A stretch of DNA of 64,000 bases from Flabesymbios commensalis (lineage: Eukaryota; Annelida; Polychaeta; Terebellida; Flabelligeridae): positions 23,319,546 through 23,383,545 of the forward strand of contig OZ024915.1 in assembly GCA_964017125.1 (NCBI GenBank), written 5' to 3'. The notes beneath the pieces are model-generated. The model saw only the letters and a list, made by a program, of their open reading frames with translations, did no database searches and had not been told where the DNA came from. The translations under genes and the position numbers were made by a program. Shown in pieces: positions 1-11,275 of this stretch (the stretch's first letter is position 1; every line of letters starts with the position of its first letter).

Positions 1-16
1 GGGCCAGTCCCTTTAA
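1..16. repeat. Edge of a foldback element
   Basis: The first 16 bases (GGGCCAGTCCCTTTAA) are the same as the right end of the complete foldback element at 1285-1649. This is probably the right terminus of another copy cut by the window edge. Only the terminal bases are visible. Confidence 0.5.
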
Positions 17-495
17 CTAAATGAACTTATAGTGGACGCATATTCTGATAATTATCATATGGTAATTTTCTGATATATATGTTATCAATACATTTGGCAG
101 GATATGCAAAATTTTCCACGTAACGGGTGATATCAAACAATTACAAGAATTTTTTTTGTATTTTCTTTTGATTTCTTAGCATGAATGTATAATTGCTTTC
201 GTCCTTTGCGTTTGTATTATTGTAGTAGTTTACCGTAAACAGTCATTATTATTGTTATTATATTTATTTGGCACTGTCAACGTCAACGCCGGCTGAATAT
301 TGGAATACTATACACACCATATAATTGATAGTTTACAGTTATATTCTCCGCATAATTATGTGAATTATCGTTTCATAATCCACATAAATGTGGATATTAG
401 CACCATCCATGTTAGCACGCTAAATAATTATGCACCAAGTTATTGCTTTAAATTGGTACCAAGATTTATACGACATAAACTCAGCCTACTCTTAG

Positions 496-742
496 CCCTT
501 TAACATGTTTAACCGCCAAATTATTCAATCTGAATTTTTACCCACTTGAAGTTGTGTCTCGCTGACGCGATCCACAACTTCAAGTGAGTGAAAACTATTC
601 AGATTTGACAAAATAGAGGTCAACTGTTTTCAAATATTGCTGATTGATGTCACATTTTATCTTTAACATGTTTAAAAGGTGATACTTAATGTGCTAATAA
701 AAAATGAAAACCCGAGTATATGCAGCACCGGCGGTTAAAGGG
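496..742 (+). mobile_element. TTAA-flanked MITE, family A
   Basis: Short non-coding element with ends CCCTTTAAC...CCGCC and GGCGGTTAAAGGG, followed by TTAA on the right. Near its left end it holds a hairpin whose arms read CACTTGAAGTTGTG and whose tip is TCGC-TGAC-GCGA. TTAA targets and CCC starts are typical of piggyBac-type DNA transposons, so I infer a non-autonomous piggyBac relative. The left end is slightly altered by an extra ATGTTTAA. About eight copies of this family occur in the window. Confidence 0.75.
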
Positions 743-1136
743 TTAAATGGTCAGGATGTTAATACTTACAGTGTCATCAAAATCTATTGATGATTAAATA
801 TAAACTAAGTTAAAAAGTTAAAAAAATATCATAAAATCAAAAATGTAATAAATATTCTTTTTGTTCTTCCAATTTAAACAGGAAATGAAAGGCAAGGTTG
901 TCAAATCTACAAACAAAAACTAGTATTGCCCTTTGAGTGTGGCGGCTCACATATTCTCGGACCAGATTATCCTTGGAATTGAAATAGTTGAGGTGATCAG
1001 GAAGTCACAACCCCCCCCCCTTCGAGGTGAGGTAATTCGATCATATTGGAGTGCTGGTAAGATATGAGGTTCTTCACTCACCCCGTCAGATACATAACTG
1101 ATATGTACTAGTATACTGCTAAAGCTGTGACCACCA
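743..1136. other. AT-rich spacer, nothing recognised
   Basis: AT-rich sequence with a run of C residues near 1011-1020. I see no gene, repeat end or conserved motif that I can support. Confidence 0.4.
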
Positions 1137-1215
1137 AGTAGTCACAATTTTCACTCGCGTGAAGTTGTGCCAAGTTGACGCGATTCACAACTTCAAGCGA
1201 GATTTGTCAAAATTA
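1137..1215 (+). repeat. Family A MITE fragment (hairpin only)
   Basis: Holds only the internal hairpin of the family A element (GTGAAGTTGTG arm, GACGCGATT tip, CACAACTTCAAG arm) without its TTAA ends. It is a truncated relic. Confidence 0.6.
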
Positions 1216-1284
1216 AAATCAAGTACAGCCATTCAACCCTGAAGAAGCGACATAGCGAAACACCACGGTGTCGGCAAAACACTT

Positions 1285-1649
1285 AAAGAGACTGGCCCAG
1301 GCTAGAATCATAAAACAATCGGTGATTTTATTTCGGGTTCTTAATATGACCATATGATGTAAACATGTACATAGACTAGAACTGCAAATTTTTATAATTT
1401 TTGTGCTGCGCATTCACCAGTTAGGCTAGATATAGAGACGAAATTCCTGATGTCTAATTATTGACAACCATGTCAAAAATAGGAAATGCGTGAATTTCGT
1501 CTCTATATCTAGCCTAACTGGTGAATGCGCAGCACAAAAATTATAAAAATTTGCAGTTCTAGTCTATGTACATCATATGGTCATATTAAGAACCCGAAAT
1601 AAAATCACCGATTTTTTGATGATTTTAGCCTGGGCCAGTCCCTTTAAAA
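1285..1649. mobile_element. Foldback element with ~160-bp arms
   Basis: Two arms, about 1285-1446 and 1493-1649, are near-perfect reverse complements separated by about 46 bases. The outer ends read AAAGAGACTGGCCCAGGCTA and TAGCCTGGGCCAGTCCCTTT. Small differences between arms (a 6-base gap near ACATGTACATAG, G/A change near the tip) show that the arms have drifted slightly. There is no coding capacity. It is a MITE-like or foldback DNA element of unknown superfamily. Confidence 0.8.
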
Positions 1650-1763
1650 TGTGAGAAGAAACAATCTATCTACATGTCGTCTTGTGTTTCAACATCTTCC
1701 ACCCGTTTAAAAGTGAGATTTAAAGTGCCAATGAAAAGGGTTGCCATGTTACAGTCATACATT

Positions 1764-1875
1764 CGCCCAGTGAGCACGAGACATTGCTTTAATGTTGGCT
1801 TAATGCTGGCCCACCGTCCACGACGTTGGACCAGCCCTAAACCAACATAGGCTCAATGTCTCGTGTTTACTAGGC
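1764..1875. mobile_element. CCCAG-ended MITE, family M
   Basis: Starts GCCCAGTGAGCACGAGACAT and ends ATGTCTCGTGTTTACTAGGC, with an internal TTGGCTTAATGCTGGCCCAC and GTCCACGACGTTGG core. Several related copies here (11 kb, 40.4 kb, 47.9 kb, 50.3 kb, 58.6 kb, 63.4 kb) share the CAGCAAACACGAGACGTTG ends. Elements with these ends are abundant in many marine invertebrates; the superfamily is not clear from sequence alone. Confidence 0.65.
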
Positions 1876-2139
1876 GTGCATGGATGTATCAGTGAGCATC
1901 CATTAAATAATCTTTCCATGCACAAACGATGACTGAATCTTCGTTTATGTGGTGGCCAATAATCCGGGTGCGGATAATTTGATGTGTCATGTGACAAATT
2001 GTATTCGATTTATAGATAATTTATGTAAGCCGGATATATTGAATACAAGCAGACTAATTAATGGCGTCGATTGAATGAGATCCTTCTGCCTAGGCTTTTT
2101 TATATCGATGCATAGAAAGCATAGAAAAAGTTGATACAG

Positions 2140-2275
2140 CGTTGTTTTAATGTTAGGCCGGCGTCGCACACATTTAACTATGTGATCCTGGTGAAAGTAA
2201 TCTAACAGACGAACTGTTGAGTTTCCCAAGATCAAGCCAGCATTGGGTCAACGTCTCGCGTTTGCTGTGATAACG
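2140..2275. repeat. Diverged family M copy
   Basis: Right part reads GCCAGCATTGGGTCAACGTC followed by TCGCGTTTGCTG, and the left part has GTTGTTTTAATGTTAGGCC. The middle does not match other family M copies, so it is either interrupted or strongly diverged. Confidence 0.45.
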
Positions 2276-2309
2276 TTTGTTAAACAGTGTTGACTGGACA
2301 TTTGTATAA

Positions 2310-3220
2310 TAGTAGGGTGTCACATGTTCTCCCGTAGGATTTGAATGACAAATCTGTTTTTTTTGCTGATTTTGGTTGCTTTGGGGTCGAACTACCACAA
2401 AATAATGGGGTTCAATTTTTTTGCCCTCTAAAATCACAAAAACGGGGGGGGGGGGGGTGCTGACCCTACTTTTGCTAGCTTTTTGCACCGGTTTCAACTG
2501 CATTGCATACTTTATCAATCCGGCAGAAATAAAACTGGACCTCTGTTGGGAGTATATATATGTTGTTATTGTTGAGTATTATTGCTCAGGGTATCTTTAT
2601 TCACAGACTGTAGGATCACGCCTTGACATCCTTCAGAAATTTGCGCTAGATCGAGGGGTAAAATTCAGGGTCAAAGGTCAATTTCAAGGTCAAATATGAT
2701 TTTTCAGCCAATAAAGGTAGAAACAAGTGTAATACCTCATTTTCATGTAATTTTCACTGAAAAATTCATTTCTTACACTATTTTAATGTTTTAAGGTCAT
2801 TCTCAAGGTCAAAAGGTCAATTTCAAGGTCAACAATGAAAAAATATTATTTATAAGAAATTAAGCTAGAAATATGTGTAATACCTCATTTTTATGGGATG
2901 TTTACTGTAGAATCCATTTATGGTAATATTTTGATGATTCAAGGTCATCTGCAAGGTCAAAAGGTCAATTCCAAGGTCAATGATTTAAAAGTATGATTTT
3001 TTTAGCTAACACCAGTGGAAAGTGGTGTAATACCTCTTTTTTGTGAGATTTTGGCTGAATAATCCATATTTTAATGATTAAAGGTCATCTCTATGGCCAA
3101 AGTGTCATTTTCATGGTCAAGTGGGCGGAAATCTCATTTTTAACACTAAAGCTAGGAACAAGTGTAATACCTCTTTTTCGTGTTATTTCAAGTGAGAAAT
3201 ATATATTTTTTTTGTATTAT
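2310..3220 (+). repeat. Left arm with AGGTCA/TCAAGGTCA array
   Basis: Contains imperfect tandem units of roughly 110-130 bases. Each has two to four AGGTCA motifs (often as TCAAGGTCA), then AAGCTAGGAACAAGTGTAAT, ACCTC and a TTTTCATGTGATTTTCACTG-like stretch. TCAAGGTCA is the known extended half-site of ERR and NR5A nuclear receptors. Whether it is bound here is not known. Confidence 0.7.
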
Positions 3221-3389
3221 TTTAGTGATATGTGCATACTAATGGTCAAATGTGATATTAAGATATATGCTTCAAACTGGGGCACGTATAAAACCTCGTT
3301 CAATGGGGATTTTGACTGGATGATCTAAAAGTGTTTTAATAATAAAACTTGCTAAAGGTGAACAAATTACGTGACAGAGAGTTAAAGTG

Positions 3390-3515
3390 CGATGGAAAAG
3401 TGTTAAAGTTTGACAGAAAGGTGTTGAAAGGCGACAAAGAGGTGCTAAAGGGCAAGGACAAGAATGTGGCGTTAAAGGGCGAGGAAGAAGTGCTGAAAGG
3501 TGACGGAGAGGCATT
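3390..3515. repeat. GGCGTTAAAGGGCGA minisatellite, first block
   Basis: Degenerate units of about 24-33 bases built around GAGGCGTTAAAGGGCGACGG. The same repeat continues at 4900-5930 and recurs in the triplicated block. Open frames through it are products of the repeat and not supported as genes. Confidence 0.65.
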
Positions 3516-3517
3516 AA

Positions 3518-3735
3518 CCCTATAAACGCCAAATTATTTAATTGGAATTTTCACCCGCTTGAAGTTGTGTCTCGCTGACGTGATTCCCAACTTGAAGTAA
3601 GTGAAAATTATTCAGATTTTACAAAATAAATGTCGACGATTTTGATATCTTGTTGATTGATGTCACATTATACCTTAAACATGTTCAAAAGCTGGTATTT
3701 GATGTGTTAATAAAAAATAAAAATATAGCTAAAAT
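3518..3735 (+). repeat. Family A MITE, 3' truncated
   Basis: Preceded by TTAA at 3514-3517. It has the family A start CCCTATAAACGCCAAATT and the hairpin at about 3555-3600, but the right terminal repeat is missing. It interrupts the minisatellite. Confidence 0.6.
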
Positions 3736-4265
3736 AATGGAACCCTATGGGTAAATTCAAGGTCAAAGGTCAATTTCAAGGTCAAATATGATTTTTCAAC
3801 TAATGAAGCTAGGAACAAGTGTAATACACATTTTCACATCATTTTCACATCATCAATTTCTGAAAATATAATATTTATTTCTTCTTTTGAATTTGTTTTG
3901 TTAAATCGTTTTAAATTCCGTCTGGTTGGCGCATTAATAGGATTAGCTCTATTTCTCTGCGCATTAATTGGGAGTGCAATGCAGGCAGGGATTATTTAAG
4001 TGGTGGGTAAGTTGCGACCAGCAGTGGTCATTGTGCGGAGGCTAGCATCGTTTGTCCTTGTGGCGGAAAATTTGAATCCCTCCCTCCCACCCCTTTTTTT
4101 TGTGAGTGTTATTCAATTATTTATATTATGTACTGAGTTTTATGTTTAATGTATTGTGAACTGTTTTCTTGTTTTGTATTTAAATAGGAGTCCTGAGCGC
4201 TGTCGGCTCAGTTCAATAAACTCAAGGTTTCTAGCCCATACTTACATACGCTTGTTTGTCTTATA
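3736..4265. other. Spacer with scattered AGGTCA motifs
   Basis: Short AGGTCA-bearing stretch at 3755-3830, then unique AT-rich DNA containing a CCCTCCCTCCCACCCC tract. No gene is seen. Confidence 0.4.
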
Positions 4266-4269
4266 TGAC

Positions 4270-4850
4270 AGGGTAATTAAAAGGTCATCCTCAAGGTCAA
4301 AAGGTCAATTACAGGGTCAAGTAAGAGAAAATATCCCAAAGCTAGGATCATGTGTATTACCTCTTTTTTCATGGGATTTTGCATGAAAAAACTTCCATTT
4401 ATAATCGTATTTTGGTGATTCAAGATCATCTTCAAGGTGAAATTTAATTCAAGGTCATCAAAAAGTATATCGCAAGGGCGGAAATGTTAAAGTATAATTT
4501 CTAACAAACAAAAATAGAGAGAAAAGTGTAATAGGTAATTTTGATATAATCTCGACTAAATCATCTATTTCTGCTACTTTTTAATGCTTGAAGGTAATTT
4601 TTAAGGTTAATGTGTCAATTTCAAGGTCACGTAAGCTTAAATGTGATTTTTAACAAATAAAGCTAGGTACAAGAGAGTGTAATACCTCTTTTTCATAGGA
4701 TTCTGTCAGATAAATCCATTTCTAGTATTATTGTGGTGATTTGAGGTGATCCCTTTAGTCAAATGGTAAATTTCAAAGTCAAATGTGATTTTAACATACA
4801 TGCTACAAATTGGACAGGCATAATACATAGTTTTGGTGTAATTTTAACTG
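4270..4850 (+). repeat. Second AGGTCA-rich array
   Basis: Further diverged units of the arm repeat: AAGGTCATCCTCAAGGTCAA, AAGCTAGGATCATGTGTA and ACCTCTTTTTC. It lies inside the 7.1-kb element and is more degenerate than the outer array. Confidence 0.6.
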
Positions 4851-4899
4851 GATAATCTAATTCCAGTAGGATTTTATTGATTATTCATCATCAAAGTGA

Positions 4900-5930
4900 A
4901 ATGATCATGCGACGGAAAAGCGTTACAGGTAGATGGACAGGCCTTAAAAGGCGACAGGGAGGCATTAAAGGACACTGGAGAGGCATTAAAGGGCAGCGAT
5001 GAGGCATTAATGGTGGACCAAGAGGCGCTAAAGGGGGCTGACAAGGGTAAGACGGCAATGAGGAGGCGTTAAATGATAATGAGGAGGTTTTGAAGGGCAA
5101 TGACGAGGCGTTGAAGGGCAGCTATCAGGTGTTAAGGGGTGAAGAAGATATATTTAAGTGCGACCAGATGCGTTAAAAGGTGGCGGGGAGGAACTAAAGG
5201 GTTATAGAACGGCATTAGGGGGCGACTAGGAAGTGTTAATTAACAATGGAAGTATGTTAGGGTGCGACAGGGAGGCGACAAAGAATGATGCGTAGGTGTT
5301 AGAGGGTGAAGAGAAGGCGTTAAAGGCAAAGGAGTATCGTTAAAGGGCAACGGAGAAGCGTTAAATGGCTACGATGAGAGGTCAAAGGTCGACGGAAAGG
5401 CATTAAATGGCAAATAAAAAGCGTTAAATATTGATGAAGATGTATTAAAGGGCGTTAAATGGTGCCGCAGATGCGCTAAATGTCGATGGGAAATCGTTAT
5501 AGGGCGATGGTAAGGCGGTAAATGAAGGTCCATCATGAAGCACTAAATGACGATGAAAAGTGTCAATAGGTGATGAGGAAGAGTTAAAGGTTGATGGGCA
5601 GGCGTTTATGAAAAGGAGAATGCATTAAGGGTGATGTAAAGGCGTTAAATAGGTACGGAGAGAGATTAAAGGATGATGGAAATGATTTAAATGGCGATGG
5701 AGAGCGACAGGAAGGTGTTAGAGGGCATAGAAAAAGTGATAACGGTCGACACAGAAGCATTGAAGAGAATTAAACTCTATGGAGAGGCGTTGAAAAGCGA
5801 CAGAGAGGCGCTAAAGGGCAATGGAGAGGCGTTCGGAACAAATAAGAGGCATGAAAGAGCGACAGGAGGGCTTTTAATTGCAACAAAGAGGTGTTAAAAT
5901 AAAAGTACGTTCAGGGCAAAGGAGAGGCGG
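4900..5930. repeat. GGCGTTAAAGGGCGA minisatellite, main block
   Basis: About 1 kb of degenerate units with consensus near GAGGCGTTAAAGGGCGACGG, spaced 24-33 bases. On the plus strand one frame reads repeats resembling GEALKGD; on the minus strand another reads Pro/Leu-rich repeats. Neither frame stays open for long, units vary in length and shift frame, so I treat it as non-coding. Confidence 0.7.
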
Positions 5931-6139
5931 CAAGTGGTGATGTAAAATAGAAAAGCCTTCAATTGCGAAAAACATTGGTAGACTAAAAGTGCTACAAAGA
6001 TGCATAAAGCGCGACAAAAAATAGTTAAAGTGCGACAGGAACATCGCCCTTTAATGCCCTCTCGATTCCCATTGTCAATAATTTAAACAGTTTCTCGTCG
6101 CCCTTTAGCGCCTCTACAGCACCTTATAAAGCACCATTC

Positions 6140-6375
6140 CAGTATACCCCCTTTTCGGCACACTGGTGGGTACATTGAAACTAGTTTCAGCATACCGTGG
6201 GGTATGTTGACACTAGTTTTATCGTACCCCCCCCCCCCCGTACGCTGAAACCAAAAGAAGACCAGTTTCAAGTTACCTGCTGTAGTTTCGGATTACCCCC
6301 GGGGGTACGTGGGAAGTAGTTTTAGCTAATGGGGGTACGTTGAAACTAGGTTCAGCGTACGTTGACACTAGTTTG
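6140..6375. repeat. GGGGGTACGTTGAAACTAG repeat
   Basis: Several units combine a G5 or C-rich tract, GTACGYTGAAAC and TAGTTTCAGC in both orientations, including a C10 run at 6229-6238. It is a short degenerate tandem and inverted repeat inside the 7.1-kb element. Confidence 0.55.
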
Positions 6376-6555
6376 AAACCACAAAAATCCATTTTAATTT
6401 CCCCCGCTTAGGCATTTGGCCTACACACCAAATATGATTATTGCTGACCTTTTAAGTACTGTACATACGTTAGACCTAGATTAATAAAAAAGCTGGAGTA
6501 CACATAGAAACCACATGTGCCGCATGGTGAACGTCCAATGAAGGTCAGCGTTAAG

Positions 6556-6723
6556 CCCTTTAACCGCCAAATTATTTATTGTAAGTGAGTGAAAATTATT
6601 AAGGTTTGACAAAATGGAGATTTTGTGAAATCTTGTTGTTTGATGTCACGTTTTATATTTGACATGTTCAAAAGCTGGTATTTAATGAAGAAAAGAATAT
6701 AATCGGGATGGGCGGTTAAAGGG
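6556..6723 (+). mobile_element. Family A MITE, internally deleted
   Basis: Flanked by TTAA on both sides (6551-6554 and 6724-6727), with CCCTTTAACCGCC and GGCGGTTAAAGGG ends. It lacks one arm of the usual hairpin, so it is shorter than the typical 240 bases. Confidence 0.75.
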
Positions 6724-6819
6724 TTAACGTTACAGTTTTTGACATGAGCGTTCTTTTTTTTATGTGCCGGCAATTTGGTTAGATTGTCCATGGCGGAGCT
6801 CCATGTTATCTTACTGAGA

Positions 6820-7432
6820 GTTTTGGTATGGTCAGTCAGGTGCATGATGTTGAGACAAGACATAGAACGTTGTCTGTCTCCCTGCCATCCACTGGGAGCA
6901 ACGGATCTAAGGCTTTTAAATTAAATGGTATAAAATCATGGAATAAACTGCCTTTAAAAATAAAGAAACTGAACTCATTGGCACATTTTAAAGAAGCTGT
7001 GAGACTTTACCTAATAGATAGACTAGTTAGCGAATACAACTCAGACTTTCTATATTGCTAGATTGTCTGAGCTGTATATACATTTTGCAATAATTGTATA
7101 TAATTTTTTTAATAATTATATATTAACGCTTAGTCTAGTCATTTATGTGATAATGTTATGACTAGAAGTGTATGTTGTGATCATGGAAAAATGTTTTTTA
7201 TTGATAATTTATTTTATATAAACTTTTTACAAGTATTTTCAATTAAATTTGCTGTAAACCTTTCAGTCGCCATCTGGTCTACTTTTCAGGGACCACTATG
7301 GAAATAAGGGTCACCAGACCCTTTATAGTGTCTTTTATCCCCGGTGACCAGTATGGTGGCCCTGATTGTTTTATATCATGCTTACATGTACTGTTCACTG
7401 AAATAAATCAAATCAAATCAAAATCTAGATGT
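6820..7432 (+). mobile_element. LINE 3' end (fragment)
   Basis: A frame at 6828-7061 encodes the segment found C-terminal to the reverse transcriptase in jockey/CR1-type LINEs, including KSWNKLPLKIKKLNSLAHFK followed by a basic helix. It stops at 7059-7061. The 3' UTR follows and ends in a short (AAATC)n tail at about 7405-7430. The upstream reverse transcriptase is missing, as expected of a 5'-truncated copy. The same 3' UTR occurs on the minus strand at 12884-13005. Confidence 0.75.
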
Positions 7433-8489
7433 CATAGATAAGTGGTAGTGTGTATGTTGTATGCATGTGGGCAAGATAAGCCCCCCATGCGGATGTGTTG
7501 TTATCTGATCATACCCATGCGGATATGTGTTGTTATTTGATCATATAACTGAAAAGAATTTGTTTTCACTATTAGTCATAGAAATACAAGGTTTATGAAG
7601 AATGAAAAAGTTTTATGCTGAGTTTACAAAATTTATAATGGGTGAGCGCAGTCACTCACCACTTCGCCAAATGCTAAAAGATTTCCCTTGTGACTGAACT
7701 TAGTTGGACCTTTTTCGCCAAAAACAGAGATCAGAGACGTGAAATTATGTCCCTTTAGCCACAGCCAGAGATTGTGGCTAATTTCATTTCCACTATTGCG
7801 CCCACCCAGGTCTAGCCTACTCAAGTTTATGATGGGACAACCTAAATCAAATCCTCCTCCTTGCTATTAAGAATCCGAAACTGCTTCGCCAATAATAAGT
7901 TCCCACTCACTTGTCATTAATATCATTGTCTGTTTTCTTAATATTTTCAAAACACATCTTTGCTGTCAATCAACATTTACGGAAGATTGATTGCACATTT
8001 ATCAGCCAGTATGTACAAACCTTTGCATCTTTTTTAAATAATGGTTTTGTCACTACAGTGGACACATAATTCGTCCAGATGAATTCTGAATTTCCTCCCA
8101 AAGCCTATTCCATTTTTCGTTTTTTGTACTCAAGACCTTAAAAATGCACAGATACATATCTAGGCTATGTGTCATTTTTTTCCTTCACTCATTACTATTT
8201 AAATATAGCTAATATAATTTATGACAGTTATTTGTCTTTTTTGGTGCAGCTATGCACAATTCTGGGGTATTTTCGTGAATTCTTCCCAGCTCATGAAGAT
8301 TTGGGGACTCACAATTGGTTTTTTTTTTTTAGTGAATCTGTCATTTCTTGAGCGATTGTAAACACTTTCACCACAGCATCAATGAAGCAGAATGCTAAAT
8401 TACAGGTTTTATAATGGAAAAAAACTGTGACCATAACGACCCTCCCACCCCCCCCCCCCGGCCTCCCAAATTGGATTATACTGGAACCC
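7433..8489. other. Interior spacer, nothing recognised
   Basis: Unique AT-rich sequence inside the 7.1-kb element. Short open frames exist but show no recognisable domain. A C-rich tract lies at about 8440-8460. Confidence 0.35.
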
Positions 8490-9430
8490 TGTGTGTTTTT
8501 CACGGGTAGAACACACATAAACGAAAAAAGGATTATTCAGTCAAAATCACACCAAAATAGGTATTACACTTCTTGGTATATGTGTTTGATAAAATCTTAT
8601 CTTGTTTTTTTACCTTGGAATTGAACTTCAAGATGACCTTAAGTCACTTGATTAATAACATAAATAGACGTGTCGTTAAAAATACCATGGGAAAGAGGTA
8701 TTATAAATGCTCATAGCTTTATTTGTTTTATTTGAAATTATATTTCCGCCTGCATGACCTTGAAATGAACTCTTTGACCTCGAAGATGACCTGGAATCAT
8801 TAACATAATATTATAAATGGATTTATACGGTGAAAATCCCATGAAAATGAGGTATTACACATGTTTCTAGCTTTTTAAAAAAAAAACACCAATTTTTTAC
8901 ATGGTTGACCTTGAAATTGACCTTTTGACCTTGAGAATGACCTTGAAACATGAAAATAATATAATTAATGAATTTTTCAGTGAAAATTACATGAAAATGA
9001 GGTATTACACTTGTTTCTACCTTTATTGGCTGAAAACTCATTTTTGACCTTGAAATTGACCTTTGACCTTGAATTTTACCCCTCTAGCGCAAATTTCTGA
9101 AGGATGTCAAGATGTTATCCTACAGTCTTTGAATATATATACCGTTAGCATTAATAATATATAATAAAAATATATGTATACCCCAAACTGAGGTTCAGTT
9201 TTATTTCTGTCGGATTAATAAAGCATGCAATGCAGTTGAAACCGGTGCAAAAAGCTAGCAAAAGTAGGGTCAGCAACCCCCCACCCGTTTTTGTGATATC
9301 AGAGGTCAAAAAAATTGAACCCCATTATTTTGTGGTAGTTCGACCCCAAAGCAACCAAAATCAGCAAAAAAATCAGATTTAGCATTCAAATCCTACGGGA
9401 GCCAGTTTGGTGACGTGTCGCACCCTACTA
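8490..9430 (-). repeat. Right arm with AGGTCA array, inverted
   Basis: Reverse complement of the left arm. It shows TGACCTTGAAATTGACCTTT and related motifs between about 8630 and 9075, then ATTTCTGAAGGATGTCAAGA, then the GCATGCAATGCAGTTGAAAC block, ending CACCCTACTA. Confidence 0.7.
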
Positions 9431-10209
9431 TAAGACCGCCAACAATATTATTGTTATTTATGTGACCCTGCAGTACACCTATCACCTCTTATACACTCGA
9501 GAGGCGCAGTAGCGAGAGAAAAAAACGTCAAGTGCTAGAGAAAAGCTAGCTGTCGATCTATTATTGATCATGGTAATAAAAAAGTTTCAGTGCAGGGATA
9601 TATTTTGCGATTTAATCAGTAAGATGGTGTAGTACATAAAATAAGCCGCTTTTTGAAAATATTAATATTGTGAATTGTGATACTAATGTATAGAGTGACG
9701 TTGTATGGTAATAAGCCGAGATATCTATTCGTGTTTTAATGTTATATTGGCCTATATTAAGTTATGTCACATTATTTTTATCATTTCATAGTTATAGATC
9801 TATCGGACGTATTATTTAAATAGTAAAAATAAGCTGCCACGCTCATGTGTATACAATGTAACAAAACTTGAGGACGTTTATATGTCGACCCCTTGGACTT
9901 GCGATGTGCCAAATCCCACTTGACAAAGTGGCATTTAACACCTCTTAAATCCCAGGGGACGATGTATATGACAGACGTACGAACTAAAATATGGTTTTCT
10001 AATGAGGTGTATATTTGATGCGCACAATCTGATGATTTAGTATATTCACCACGACGCGCACATTGTCAACACTTAACCCTTTACAGGCTAGATCCGAAAA
10101 TATGTTTTACTCATTGTGAGCTGGAATTGATACCGCTGATTAGGAAAATACATCATTTTGTTAAATACCATAATGTTGTAATTAAGTCGAACTTAATCTG
10201 TAGACGATA
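9431..10209. other. Spacer with one diverged hairpin
   Basis: No gene is seen. A hairpin relic at about 9893-9958 (CCCTTGGACTTGCGATG with a CACTTGACAAAGTGGCA tip) resembles the better preserved hairpin at 50442-50518. Confidence 0.4.
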
Positions 10210-10213
10210 TTAA

Positions 10214-10457
10214 CCCTTTGAACCCTCACGATGCATTAACGCATCATTTTACATCCCTGAAGACAGACTTAACTTTCCTACAACTAGGGGGTTTAGAACG
10301 AAAATTTCCATGAAACTGGTTCACCAATACGTGGCAAGTTTCTTTACTTTTTCACCCAAATCAAATCGTCTTCATCCACTACAAGTCGAGAATTGCGACA
10401 GCAATTCGCGGCTTGTAGTGGATGAAGATGACAATGGTAAATTCGTGCTTGAAAGGG
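10214..10457 (+). mobile_element. TTAA MITE, family C
   Basis: Preceded by TTAA (10210-10213) with ends CCCTTTGAACCC and GCTTGAAAGGG. Its internal hairpin has arms CTTCATCCACTACAAG and CTTGTAGTGGATGAAG, with tip AATTGC-GACA-GCAATT. A nested relative is at 19664-19893. Confidence 0.6.
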
Positions 10458-11040
10458 TTCACATGTAGTGGCATTTTCTCCTACAATTGTTATTCTATGT
10501 CAGATGACTCATGTTTAGGCCTGTATGTCACTATAGAGTGGACTTCAGTAGACTGGAAGCTACGTGGTTCTCGGGACATCAGGAATATGACTGTTTTATG
10601 ATATATATTCGTCGTGATCAGGAAGTCACCCCTCCCCCCCCCCCCTCCTCGAACCGATCAGATCTTAGCTCAATACGTCAGCTTAGGCTTCTAGCTATTA
10701 TACATGGCCCGAATAACCAATCCACGAGGCCCAGTTTAAATCAAATATTTGTATTGATTCAACTCTAAAATATGTTGTTAGCAAACTGAATGTAAGATAT
10801 AGCGCTATCACTTTGATGTCGATTGATACGTTGAAGTAATGACTGCCTACCTTGAGTGTTCAGCGTTGTTTGATGGTATCGTATCCCTGGTTGAACAGAT
10901 ACTGTTCACCTGTTCACCGTATGTGCCGTAAGAGCGTTATGAAAGGGGGCACGTATACTTGAGGTGGAAAATGCAAAATGGCAGCGCTGACTAGCCAAGC
11001 GTGACTACTCAATAAACACAAGACGCCGACATGAGTCTGA
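10458..11040. other. Spacer, nothing recognised
   Basis: Contains a C-rich run near 10630-10643. An 85-codon open frame there has no recognisable domain. No supported feature. Confidence 0.35.
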
Positions 11041-11045
11041 TTTAC

Positions 11046-11275
11046 CGCTGGCCCACCGTCTGTGACTGTGTGCCAACGTTAAGCCAGCATTGGGTGGACG
11101 CATTATGTTTTCTGAGTGTATTATATGCCTGGTCATGACCTGATGTGCAAAATAATAACAAGACGTCGTGATAGATGTAGACTAGCAAACACGAGACGTT
11201 GAACCAATGTTGTTTTAATGTTGGCTGGGCCAACATTAAAACAAGATTGGCTCAACGTCTCCTGTATGCTGGGTA
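11046..11275. mobile_element. Two family M copies
   Basis: A partial copy (11046-11120: CTGGCCCACCGTCTGTGACT to GCCAGCATTGGGTGGACGCA) is followed by a complete, nearly symmetrical copy at about 11170-11271 (CTAGCAAACACGAGACGTTG to CAACGTCTCCTGTATGCTGG). Confidence 0.6.

Larger units (their letters stand above)
2310..9430. mobile_element. 7.1-kb element with ~0.9-kb inverted arms
   Basis: The left arm (2310 to about 3220) recurs as its reverse complement at about 8490-9430. The extreme ends read TAGTAGGGTG and CACCCTACTA. Matching landmarks inside the arms include AAGCTAGCAAAAGTAGGGTC, CTGAAGGATGTCAAG and a series of AGGTCA motifs. The interior carries a degenerate minisatellite (3390-5930), a GGGGGTACGTTGAAAC repeat (6140-6375), family A MITEs and a LINE 3' end. 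No transposase reading frame is seen. I infer a decayed or non-autonomous DNA transposon with long terminal inverted repeats; the superfamily is unknown. Confidence 0.65.

Noticed and set aside
7633-7824. 63-codon minus-strand frame
   Set aside because: No homology and no splice context; it lies in a decayed mobile element.
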